Assembly (NCBI GenBank): GCA_000434995.1
Contig: FR895337.1
Location: 1,378-9,833 of the forward strand
Source: Firmicutes bacterium CAG:341
GTDB taxonomy: Bacteria; Bacillota; Clostridia; Oscillospirales; Acutalibacteraceae
Direction of reading: 5' to 3'
Length of the DNA: 8,456 nucleotides
In this document: piece by piece, positions 1 through 6,942 of the stretch
Numbering within the stretch: the first letter of the stretch is position 1
How the letters are laid out: each line of letters starts with the position of its first letter
Notes under the pieces: model-generated
What the model was told of the DNA's origin: nothing
Database searches by the model: none
What the model saw: only the letters and a program-made list of their open reading frames with translations
Program-made: the position numbers and the translations under genes

Positions 1-108
1 AACTACTTCGCCGTTTGCGATAACATCAATTCCTGCAACACCTGTTGATGATTCAGTACCGTCAACATTTGTTGCAATAAGAACCTTACCGCTTACAGTG
101 ATTGTATC
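1..108 (-). other. start of a Cna-B/carboxypeptidase-regulatory-like beta domain (residues 2079-2114)
   Basis: Residues from D2079 read ITVSGKVLIATNVDGT, then GVAGIDVIANGEVV at the window edge. An SGKV strand, a variable loop, and then a GVAGIDV strand is the usual opening of carboxypeptidase-regulatory-like or Cna-B folds, which would continue with an xTDxxGxF strand outside the window. In Ruminococcus-type secreted proteins this fold often comes just before a dockerin; that continuation is inference and is not visible here. Confidence 0.5.
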
Positions 109-3100
109 AGCTGCTGCCTGCTTAACTGAAGGAGCAATTGTTACATCGCCGTCAACCTTATATTCATAAGGGAATGCATTAACTGTTACCTTTTCACCGT
201 TGATTGTAAGTTCATTAACAACTTGGTAACCTTCAGCTGCCTTAACATCAATTGTGATTGTTGAGCCGGTTTCTACTGAAACAGGAGCTGCGTAAGCATT
301 GCCATTGATTGTTACAGTAGCACCTTCAACAGCATTAACTGTTACAGTGCTGTTTGTAGTTTCAGCAGGAGCAAGAGCAATCTCTGCAGCCTGAAGTTCT
401 GTATCAACAGTGTAGATATTTGTAAGTGAAGCATCGTAGCCCTTCTTATCAGAAAGAACAAAGTTAGCTGGATCCTTATGAGCATAATCGCCGTTACCAT
501 ACTGTGCAAGAGCAACTGCTGCTGCAAGAGCTCTGACATATCTGGTCCATGATTCTGCAGTGTAAGAACCATCGTTTACAAGCTTACCTTCAGCATCCCA
601 CTTACCAAAGCGAGGAGCGTTTGCGCCTGTTGTCTTTGAAACTGAAGCTTCAGTTGTTACAGTCTTACCATCTTCAGCATAAACAGCCTTAGTAGCAGTA
701 AGAGTTGAATAGATGTTGCCTGATGCACACTTGATTTCTTTTTCAAGCTGTGCACCCTGGTAACCACGCTCAACAGCTGCGCTTGCGAAGATATTGAAGA
801 GTCTGGTATATTCAGCTACTGCTGCTGATGAAAGTGATGAATGAGTTACATAAGTATAAGACTTTCCGTTGTCAATGCAGTTTTGTACAGTTGATGCTGC
901 ACTTGCAGGAGAAACGCCTAATTCCTTCTTAACTGCATCTTCAGTTTTAGCCTCTCCGGTAGCTTCATCAATTACCGGGTTGCCATCTGCACCTAAAACA
1001 ACTTTATCATAATGATATTCAAGATCAACAGTAAAGTTCTTTTCAATGTTTCTGGCAATGTCAGTCATCTTAGAGAATGTTAAGATGTTAAAGTTTGTGT
1101 CATTAAGACCGGTTCTTGCAACAGAAATGTTTTTGAATGCATTATCTGCAGCCGGCTTAAGTGTGTCATTCATAATGCTTGTTACATAGTTGATTCTATC
1201 AACAGCCTTTGCAACAGCACCACGGTTATCAACGATTGAACCGTCAGACTTAACTTCGTTAGGAACGATAGTATAATCTGTTACAGGGAACTTACATGAC
1301 CAATCTTCATTTGAGTTAACCTTCTTGCCATCGGCATCACGGTATACATACTGAACCTGGTTGTAAAGGAGATTACCCTGTGCGTCAGTTGCCTGAGTTT
1401 TAGTAGGCATCTGGCAAGGATTACCATTTGTGGTAATAGCATTATCCCAAGTTGTTTCATAAACAACTGAGTTAGCAAGATAGTATTTACCATCTGCATT
1501 CTTAATTACTTTGATTCCGGCTTGGTCTGTTGTACGAACCTTTCCATTATCATCAGAAAGAGCTAATGGTGAATAGATTGGCATTGTACCTGCAGCATCG
1601 AAGTAGTAAACGCCTGCAACACCGCCGACTTTACCTGAACCGTCAGCAAGAGCTTCGCCACCAACATAAGCGTTAGCCAAAACATCCTTTGGAATTGTAT
1701 ATTCTTTTCCTTTAGATGTTACTGTTGGAGCAGATTTTGTATAAGGAACATAAGCTAAATCGCCAAACTTTGATGTAACTTCTTTAGTTGTTGCTGTGAG
1801 ATGAGTCTTATTGTTAATGCTCTGTGCAAAAGCAACTGTCATAGCAGATGACTTAATAGAAAGTACATTAAGAAGAGCCTGCTTAGCTTGCTCGAAAATA
1901 GTTGAGTTAGTAAAGTCTGAAGGCTTATACTGTGATACAAGTGATGCCAAATTATCATAAGCAGTATTCATACCACTGAGCTGGCTGGTATCACCTACAA
2001 GGATAGTAAAGTGAGCATAAGCTGACTTAGAACCATTGTAGATACACATATCAACCGGATATTCGCCGCCTTGAATGTTGGTTTCACCATCATAACGGAA
2101 CGGTTGAACTTCAAGAGCAGATGCATTTGGAATCTGCTTCTTCTCACTTTCAATGTAGAAGCCAGGAACTTTGGTGTTACCCATTGAAACAATGTTGAAG
2201 AGGTTATCGTAGTTAATCTGACCGCCATTGTTCTGCAAATAAACTGATTCGTAAATATCACCGTCACCAACATGGTAACCTGCGATAATATTCTTAGCAA
2301 TAGCTTCAGAAAGAGTGTAAACTACATGAGTTCTTGTCTGAATAGCCTTAATATTTGCAGCTGTGGTACCATCAGGGTTAGTTTGAGCTTTAACTGCATC
2401 AATTTCATCGCTTGTGTAACCCTTATAATAAGTAATTTTATCGCTGTTACCTGCTGTTGCTTCTGTTACCTCGTTACGGTTCCATTCACCGAATTCACCT
2501 GAACCAGGAGTAGTTTCAACACGGTAGTCATACATATTATACTTAAGAAGGTTACCGTTTGTCTTATCCCAAGCAGGGATAGCGTTTTCACTTGTGATGT
2601 TTACTGTTGTATAAGCAGCATTTTTATCATACTTTGTTACAACATTATTTGCATCAAGTGTGTTTGACTGATAATTTGAATCTTCATCATAGAAGTAGAT
2701 ACCGTCAACTGCTTTTGAACCGGTCAAAATCTTATTTCTGTTACTTCTATATCTAACTGAATATGTAGAAATATCAGCAAGGTTTGATGAATCAAGTACC
2801 ATGTATTCAGGATAGTTAGCAAGAAGAGTATTATCCTTACTAAATGTAGATGTTGATTTTACATAAGCACCCTCAACACCAACTGTTTGATCAGCTTTAT
2901 TTGTATCATGCTGGAACTGCTTGTTACTATTATACATAGCTTCTTTCCAACCTGTTGCGGTTGTCATATACTTATAAGCTGAAACATTGTTATCAGCTGC
3001 AACAACTGTGCCATCTTTAAGTACGATGTCGTATACAAACTGAACTTCAACTACATTTGATTCTCCTGCTGCTGAGTCGAAAGTAATAGGAAGTTTAGGT

Positions 3101-6100
3101 GTTACTATTGTTTCGTTAGGAGCAATAAGACCTGATTTAAGTTGAGATGTAATATCAGTTTTTGCGTTGTTACTGTCAATATAAGTTGCTGACTTAAGCT
3201 TGTAATAGTAACGAGAAAGTTGAACAAGCTGTCCATTAGAGATATATGCACGGTTAAGACCTGTGCAGTTATTTGTAAATGAAACTGTATCGCTGCAATC
3301 GCCGCCTGCTGTTGTCTTCATAGAAGGTGTAGCAAAGCTTGCTGAAGCAGTCTTAAGCTGCTGAGTTCCGATTGGAGTGATAGCTTCAGGAACGAAAGAG
3401 TTAACTGCTGAAAGAGCAAAGAAAATACCCCTCATTACTGAATCGCCATACTTGCCAGCATCACCCTTGGTGCTGTCTGCACCATAACCGGTGAATTCAA
3501 CAAAGTTGCAAATAGCCTTTTGGATTGCACCGAGGTCAGTACCGCCGGTACCTGCAATAGTTTTAACCTGAAGTAAATCATCAAATGGCTTGTTGTCACC
3601 GTTTGACTTAGGAACTACGGTTGTGAAATCCTGCGGCTGTTTAGAATAACGCTTACCGAGGAGACCGTTGATAAGGTCAGCAAGCAAATCATAAACAGTA
3701 TTTACAAAACCTTTTGACTGAATCGGTTCAGCAGATACGATTGTGATAAGTTTGTAAACGAAATTAGATACGCCACAGAAACCGCTGTCTTTCTTATCTG
3801 CAATATTAAGAACTGAAAGAACTACATCGTTCCAGATAAGGTCATGTGAATCGAACTTACCGTATTCCTTGCCTTGGAGTGTACCAAGAATAGGGAGGAA
3901 CTTGTTAGCAATTTTATCAATATTTTCCCAAAGGTTATTTGTAAGAGCACTGTTACCGTTTTCATCGCAAATACCGAGAAGAGCTGCAACACCCATTGCT
4001 CTTTCACCTGAGTTAGTTGCCTTCTTCATTGAGTAATCTCCACCGTAGTAAAGAATTACTGAATTCAAGAGGTCAAAAATTGTAGCACTTGAATTAACAT
4101 CTTCGTTTTCTGTCTTCCAAGTTTTGCCTTTGTATGTTACAGGAACATATCCTTCAAGTACATATGCAACTGCATCACGAGCCATAGGAAGAATTGTACC
4201 TTCAAGTGTTGCGTTGATTGTACCGTCCTTGGCTACATTTACAAGTGATGAATAATCCTTATTAGGAAGTACGTATGATAAGTATTCTTTAAGGCATACA
4301 TAAGCAACTGCTTCTGCATCCTTACAACCATCCCATTCTGCTGGGTGGATAATATCTTGAAGTTTGCCTGCACCAAGGTTAACCTGGCCGATACAAGCAA
4401 CAAGCATAGGAACCATTGCTGATTCAAGATTTGCTTCTGAAAGAACAGCATCAGTACCGTTAGCATCATAGAATGCCTTGAGGATGTTAGCATCAGTAGC
4501 ATCTGCTGTGTACTGAACCATCTTAAGTGCATTGCCAACGAGTGTTGAAGTGATTTTCCTGATTGTTGCATCATTGATTGATTCAACACCGTCTGCCTTT
4601 GTTGTTTGAGATTTTGCCATTTCCGGACGATTGCCGATAATGTTATCTCTTTGTGGGAACAAATCATTAACTGCTGCAACAAGTGCATCGTTAAAGCCTG
4701 CTACCATTGAACCGTAATTTGAATATTCATTTTTAAAGAATTCGTCAATATTCTTTGTTCCGGTTTGTGCAAAGTAAAGGTTGATAGGACCTGTTTGCAT
4801 ATTGAAACCGTAGTCAGCAAGAGGGCTGTATCTTAACTTAGCAAAGAGCTTTGTTTCATCAATATCTGACCACTTGCCTGTTGATGTTTCAGCAGCTACA
4901 CGGTCAAATGAAAGCTGTTCCTTAGCTTTTGCAATAAAGTCATCTGCTGATTTATCGCCATAAGCTTCGTAATTAGCTTCAGCCCATTGGTTAATCTTTT
5001 CCTGGGTATAGTTAGCAGCAATATTGCTTGAATTCCATTCACCCTTTTTGTCGAAATAATAATAGTATGCATTATCAAGATTTCTGTCACCCTGGGTGTT
5101 TACATGGAGAAGCTTGACTGTACCCTTGAGAACTGTATCCCAAGCAAGATCAAGTGCTGTATAACCTAATTTGAAAAGAGAATCGGTTGGCTTAAATGTA
5201 AGCTTTGTTGTTTGCTCTGTTGCATAACCGTTTGCATCCGGATGTCCATAAGCAAAAAGAAGAACATTAAGCGGATTGCCGTCATCATCTTTAAATTCGC
5301 TTGAATATACAAGGTTAGGGTCATAACCGAGTTTAGCAGCTGCTGCTGCATAATCCGAGCCTGACTTATTCATTTCAGCCTTGATTTCAAGATAACGAGT
5401 AGCTGATGTATCCTGGATAGGTTTGAGTGAGCCATCTTCGTTCTTTTCATTATATTCTTGGTTATATGTAACGAGAACGCTTATCTTCTGAAGAAGCTCG
5501 GTAGAGAGCTTATCGAAAAGCTGGTCATCATATACCCATTGAGTTTTGCCACTCTTGAAATCATTGATTTCATCCTGTGTATACCATTTAGTATAGTTGA
5601 AAATAAGCTGCTGAACAATGTTATAAACAAGGTTTTTAGCATAACTTTCATCACTGAAGCCTAATGGACCTGCAAGAAGCTTGTAGATATTAACCGCACT
5701 CTTAAGAACACCGAGGTTGAAATCACCTCTTAATACCTGACCGAGTACATCCTTACCGGCATAGTCAGCTGAGTTGATTTGAAGAAGAGCAAGAGCTCTC
5801 TTAACAATCTCAGTTGATGAATAGTTTTCTCTTGTAACATGCCAGAAATTCTTGCTGGCATCACTTGAAGCTAATGATTTAAGCTGAATGTTACCTGCGT
5901 CACCAACATAACTACCATACTTAGAAAGAAGACCTGCAACACTCTCAAGTGTAAGCATTACATCATCAACGCTGTCAAGCTTAACTGTTAAGGTATATTT
6001 AATAATACCAAACGCGTTGATATTAAGATGCTTTTGAGCGGCATCCCATGTCATATAAGCTGTAACGCTGGATGGGAGATTTGCAAGAAGGTTGTAAACT

Positions 6101-6342
6101 GTTGGAGCAACTGTAGGAAGCATAAGGTCCGCATAGTCAAGCAATGCTGTTGCGGCTTGTTCGTCAGAAAGAATATTCCAAGCAAGGTCGTTATATTCTA
6201 ACGCGTCATCTGTATACTGCTTTTCTGAACTAACAGGTGCAGCGTGAGCTGAAAATGCACATGTTAAACAAGAAGCAGCCATAAGAACAGCCATAAACAA
6301 CGCAAGCAGCTTATGGGAAAACTTTTTTGCTTTCGTTTTCAT
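1..6342 (-). CDS. giant secreted multidomain protein, 3' end off the window
   Basis: One frame stays open for 2114 codons from ATG 6342-6340 to base 1 with no stop, so the C-terminus lies outside. The start is set by a strong GGAGGT five bases upstream and by the signal peptide it exposes: basic residues 2-11, hydrophobic core 12-31, likely signal peptidase I cut after A34 (AHA|AP). Residues about 45-1000 look largely helical, with recurring [VI]YxL[LI] segments at 82, 219, 862 and 883. Residues about 1000-1450 contain more beta-like sequence. FIVAR-like helical segments follow near 1455-1505 and 1927-1991, then an InlB-B-like repeat (1998-2075) and the start of a Cna-B/carboxypeptidase-regulatory-like fold (2079 on). 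No catalytic motif or transmembrane segment after the signal is visible. The tail order resembles large clostridial secreted proteins, some of which end in dockerins; that end is not seen here. Function unknown; an extracellular binding or structural role is inferred. The reading frame, start and export are secure. Confidence 0.95.
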   Translation of the reverse strand, partial: MKTKAKKFSHKLLALFMAVLMAASCLTCAFSAHAAPVSSEKQYTDDALEYNDLAWNILSDEQAATALLDYADLMLPTVAPTVYNLLANLPSSVTAYMTWDAAQKHLNINAFGIIKYTLTVKLDSVDDVMLTLESVAGLLSKYGSYVGDAGNIQLKSLASSDASKNFWHVTRENYSSTEIVKRALALLQINSADYAGKDVLGQVLRGDFNLGVLKSAVNIYKLLAGPLGFSDESYAKNLVYNIVQQLIFNYTKWYTQDEINDFKSGKTQWVYDDQLFDKLSTELLQKISVLVTYNQEYNEKNEDGSLKPIQDTSATRYLEIKAEMNKSGSDYAAAAAKLGYDPNLVYSSEFKDDDGNPLNVLLFAYGHPDANGYATEQTTKLTFKPTDSLFKLGYTALDLAWDTVLKGTVKLLHVNTQGDRNLDNAYYYYFDKKGEWNSSNIAANYTQEKINQWAEANYEAYGDKSADDFIAKAKEQLSFDRVAAETSTGKWSDIDETKLFAKLRYSPLADYGFNMQTGPINLYFAQTGTKNIDEFFKNEYSNYGSMVAGFNDALVAAVNDLFPQRDNIIGNRPEMAKSQTTKADGVESINDATIRKITSTLVGNALKMVQYTADATDANILKAFYDANGTDAVLSEANLESAMVPMLVACIGQVNLGAGKLQDIIHPAEWDGCKDAEAVAYVCLKEYLSYVLPNKDYSSLVNVAKDGTINATLEGTILPMARDAVAYVLEGYVPVTYKGKTWKTENEDVNSSATIFDLLNSVILYYGGDYSMKKATNSGERAMGVAALLGICDENGNSALTNNLWENIDKIANKFLPILGTLQGKEYGKFDSHDLIWNDVVLSVLNIADKKDSGFCGVSNFVYKLITIVSAEPIQSKGFVNTVYDLLADLINGLLGKRYSKQPQDFTTVVPKSNGDNKPFDDLLQVKTIAGTGGTDLGAIQKAICNFVEFTGYGADSTKGDAGKYGDSVMRGIFFALSAVNSFVPEAITPIGTQQLKTASASFATPSMKTTAGGDCSDTVSFTNNCTGLNRAYISNGQLVQLSRYYYKLKSATYIDSNNAKTDITSQLKSGLIAPNETIVTPKLPITFDSAAGESNVVEVQFVYDIVLKDGTVVAADNNVSAYKYMTTATGWKEAMYNSNKQFQHDTNKADQTVGVEGAYVKSTSTFSKDNTLLANYPEYMVLDSSNLADISTYSVRYRSNRNKILTGSKAVDGIYFYDEDSNYQSNTLDANNVVTKYDKNAAYTTVNITSENAIPAWDKTNGNLLKYNMYDYRVETTPGSGEFGEWNRNEVTEATAGNSDKITYYKGYTSDEIDAVKAQTNPDGTTAANIKAIQTRTHVVYTLSEAIAKNIIAGYHVGDGDIYESVYLQNNGGQINYDNLFNIVSMGNTKVPGFYIESEKKQIPNASALEVQPFRYDGETNIQGGEYPVDMCIYNGSKSAYAHFTILVGDTSQLSGMNTAYDNLASLVSQYKPSDFTNSTIFEQAKQALLNVLSIKSSAMTVAFAQSINNKTHLTATTKEVTSKFGDLAYVPYTKSAPTVTSKGKEYTIPKDVLANAYVGGEALADGSGKVGGVAGVYYFDAAGTMPIYSPLALSDDNGKVRTTDQAGIKVIKNADGKYYLANSVVYETTWDNAITTNGNPCQMPTKTQATDAQGNLLYNQVQYVYRDADGKKVNSNEDWSCKFPVTDYTIVPNEVKSDGSIVDNRGAVAKAVDRINYVTSIMNDTLKPAADNAFKNISVARTGLNDTNFNILTFSKMTDIARNIEKNFTVDLEYHYDKVVLGADGNPVIDEATGEAKTEDAVKKELGVSPASAASTVQNCIDNGKSYTYVTHSSLSSAAVAEYTRLFNIFASAAVERGYQGAQLEKEIKCASGNIYSTLTATKAVYAEDGKTVTTEASVSKTTGANAPRFGKWDAEGKLVNDGSYTAESWTRYVRALAAAVALAQYGNGDYAHKDPANFVLSDKKGYDASLTNIYTVDTELQAAEIALAPAETTNSTVTVNAVEGATVTINGNAYAAPVSVETGSTITIDVKAAEGYQVVNELTINGEKVTVNAFPYEYKVDGDVTIAPSVKQAAADTITVSGKVLIATNVDGTESSTGVAGIDVIANGEVV
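118..351 (-). other. InlB-B-like/Flg_new_2-type beta repeat in the giant protein (residues ~1998-2075)
   Basis: The segment has alternating beta strands with the family's usual landmarks: a TVTVNAVEGATVTING opening, then VETGSTITIDVKAAEGYQV with the typical aromatic-glycine turn, an INGE strand, and a closing VDGDVTIAPSV strand. These match the divergent InlB B-repeat class of extracellular beta domains, which normally act as stalk or spacer units on secreted Gram-positive proteins. One copy is visible, between the FIVAR-like segment and the final partial domain. Confidence 0.6.
370..564 (-). other. FIVAR-like helical segment in the giant protein (residues ~1927-1991)
   Basis: The residues read SWTRYVRALAAAVALAQ, then a variable stretch, then VDTELQAAEIAL. 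The spacing of W1932, the Y-x-x-A-L heptad and the closing A-x-x-A-L helix fits the FIVAR pattern (Found In Various ARchitectures), a small helical module common in large Gram-positive surface and secreted proteins, where it is usually a spacer or sugar-associated domain. A weaker segment of the same style begins near M1458 (YDNLASLV, then FEQAKQALLNVL). The call rests on pattern only; a profile search could also return no hit. Confidence 0.5.
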
Positions 6343-6498
6343 TTTTTACCTCCGTAAAATTTTAAAAAATTTAAAGTGAAGTGTTAACATATTGTGCGTA
6401 ATGCCCGTCGCAATCTCTGACCATCAGGCAATCTGAATTAGAATGAAGGCTCATTACAAGCCACAGCATTAAATTGGCGCAATATGTGCTTTAAACAC
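6343..6498 (-). promoter_or_regulatory. ~156-nt 5' leader with long-range pairing, possible structured RNA
   Basis: From the predicted transcription start near 6498 to the ATG the leader is unusually long. Its ends are complementary: ACATATTG (6487-6480) pairs perfectly with CAATATGT (6394-6387), and GTGTT (6498-6494) pairs with AACAC (6385-6381) outside it. Inside are a GGCU/AGCC hairpin (6462-6448), a CTGA/TCAG hairpin (6427-6417), and TGCC (6430-6427) able to pair with GGCA (6405-6402). A closing stem around two inner hairpins resembles the layout of a riboswitch or other cis-acting RNA, but I recognise no known class. There is no U-run terminator. The pairing is seen in the sequence; function is inferred. 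Confidence 0.45.
6348..6353 (-). promoter_or_regulatory. ribosome binding site of the giant protein gene
   Basis: GGAGGT on the minus strand is followed by five A residues and then ATG at 6342. It is a near-perfect anti-Shine-Dalgarno match at good spacing and fixes the start codon. Just upstream (6357-6372) is an all-A/T self-complementary stretch, AAATTTT-AA-AAAATTT, which could form a weak hairpin in the mRNA next to the site. Confidence 0.9.
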
Positions 6499-6504
6499 AT
6501 TATA

Positions 6505-6533
6505 ATTATTACATACAGCCACCCGAAAGTCAA
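6505..6533 (-). promoter_or_regulatory. sigma-A-type promoter for the giant protein gene
   Basis: The -35 is TTGACT (6533-6528), followed by exactly 17 bp and AATAAT (6510-6505). A TGT just before it supplies an extended -10 TGn. A perfect TATAAT follows directly at 6504-6499 but would be 23 bp from the same -35, so it is either an alternative weak start or melting-friendly sequence. Transcription should begin near 6498, which would give a leader of about 156 nt. Confidence 0.65.
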
Positions 6534-6550
6534 TAAATTAAACTTACAAT

Positions 6551-6590
6551 CCTCATTTTTGTAACTTTAGCCAAAAACGACCTCATTTTT
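6551..6590. repeat. two direct repeats CCTCATTTTT, 30 bp apart, upstream of the minus-strand promoter
   Basis: CCTCATTTTT occurs perfectly at 6551-6560 and 6581-6590; the flanks continue similarly (GTAAC after the first, TTGTCAC after the second). The start-to-start distance of 30 bp is close to three helical turns. They lie 18 and 48 bp upstream of the -35 of the giant protein gene, where an activator would bind. Function is inferred. Confidence 0.5.
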
Positions 6591-6685
6591 TTGTCACTAT
6601 GCACAATTAGTTTACGAAAATTTTACAATTTGTTAATAGTTTTAAGGAGAAAAATAAGCTTTTCACGGTGAGTAAAGCGACAATA

Positions 6686-6712
6686 CTTTACACAATTTTT
6701 ACATTTGTAAAG
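6686..6712. repeat. inverted repeat CTTTACA...TGTAAAG
   Basis: CTTTACA (6686-6692) and TGTAAAG (6706-6712) are perfect 7-bp arms around a 13-bp A/T-rich spacer. CTTTACA occurs again at 6721-6727 and a related reversed form, AGTAAAG, at 6671-6677, so the element is locally repeated. No T-run follows, which argues against a terminator. A protein-binding site is possible. Confidence 0.35.
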
Positions 6713-6726
6713 GGCTGAAGCTTTAC

Positions 6727-6738
6727 ATTTTGCAAAAT
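6727..6738. promoter_or_regulatory. 12-bp perfect palindrome, possible operator
   Basis: ATTTTGCAAAAT is a perfect palindrome midway between the two promoters. Perfect dyads of this size can be dimeric regulator sites, though in such A/T-rich DNA chance is a real alternative. It is more than 160 bp from either -35, so direct promoter occlusion is unlikely. Confidence 0.3.
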
Positions 6739-6859
6739 TTTTAATGCACTTTTTCTCTGTTTTATCCGTTTTTCAGTTACTCTTAATAAAATCGACGCTT
6801 GTTAGACATAATTTCCAATTAAGTCCATTTACAAGCACTCCGTTGTCAAATTCAAAACG

Positions 6860-6899
6860 CAAAATATGTTAAAATTCACAATAAATTCAAAATATGTTA
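6860..6899. repeat. two 12-bp direct repeats next to the plus-strand promoter
   Basis: CAAAATATGTTA occurs perfectly at 6860-6871 and 6888-6899, a 28-bp period. The second copy ends 8 bp before the -35 at 6908. AAATTCA units accompany them (6848-6854, 6873-6879, 6883-6889). The position fits a tandem activator site or an A/T-rich UP element contacted by the RNA polymerase alpha subunit; sequence alone cannot separate these. Confidence 0.55.
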
Positions 6900-6907
6900 T
6901 AAAATTA

Positions 6908-6936
6908 TTGACTTATTAGATTTTATTTGATATAAA
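6908..6936 (+). promoter_or_regulatory. strong sigma-A promoter with extended -10 for the plus-strand gene
   Basis: TTGACT (6908-6913), a 17-bp spacer, then TATAAA (6931-6936), preceded by TGA, which supplies the TGn extended -10. Each hexamer matches consensus at five of six positions. Transcription should start near 6943, giving a leader of about 153 nt before the ATG at 7096. Confidence 0.8.
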
Positions 6937-6942
6937 TATATT

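Larger units (their letters stand above)
6534..6907. other. intergenic stretch between the two promoters, no gene seen
   Basis: About 370 bp, very A/T-rich, with no credible coding frame on either strand. It contains two direct-repeat pairs (6551-6590 and 6860-6899), an inverted repeat (6686-6712) and a 12-bp palindrome (6727-6738). It reads as a shared upstream regulatory region for two divergent genes. Nothing recognisable as an RNA gene, mobile element remnant or intrinsic terminator is present. Confidence 0.7.

Noticed and set aside
4239..4688. 149-codon open frame on the minus strand
   Set aside because: It lies fully inside the giant gene in another frame and its translation is Leu/Met/Gln-rich with no domain logic. 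It is a shadow of the real frame, as are the other short frames inside 1-6342.
6268..6342. Lipoprotein signal in the giant protein (AASC ending at C25)
   Set aside because: The residues before C25 are a weak lipobox, while AHA|AP after residue 34 is an excellent signal peptidase I site.
6499..6504. Perfect TATAAT on the minus strand as the main -10
   Set aside because: It is 23 bp from TTGACT, and the hexamer at proper spacing is TTCGGG. The adjacent AATAAT with TGT and a 17-bp spacer fits better, although use of TATAAT as an alternative is not excluded.
6686..6712. Inverted repeat as an intrinsic terminator
   Set aside because: The stem is A/T-rich and no run of T follows on either strand; neither flanking gene ends here.
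6644..6718. Small plus-strand frame starting GTG at 6668 after AAGGAGA
   Set aside because: The ribosome binding site is about 17 bases from the GTG, which is too far, and the 16-codon product has no recognisable character.
6843..6870. Second plus-strand promoter (TTGTCA ... TATGTT)
   Set aside because: The -10 match is poor and a far better promoter lies at 6908-6936.
6860..6899. Direct repeats as a CRISPR array
   Set aside because: There are only two short copies with 16 bp between them, lying in a promoter region, with no further units.
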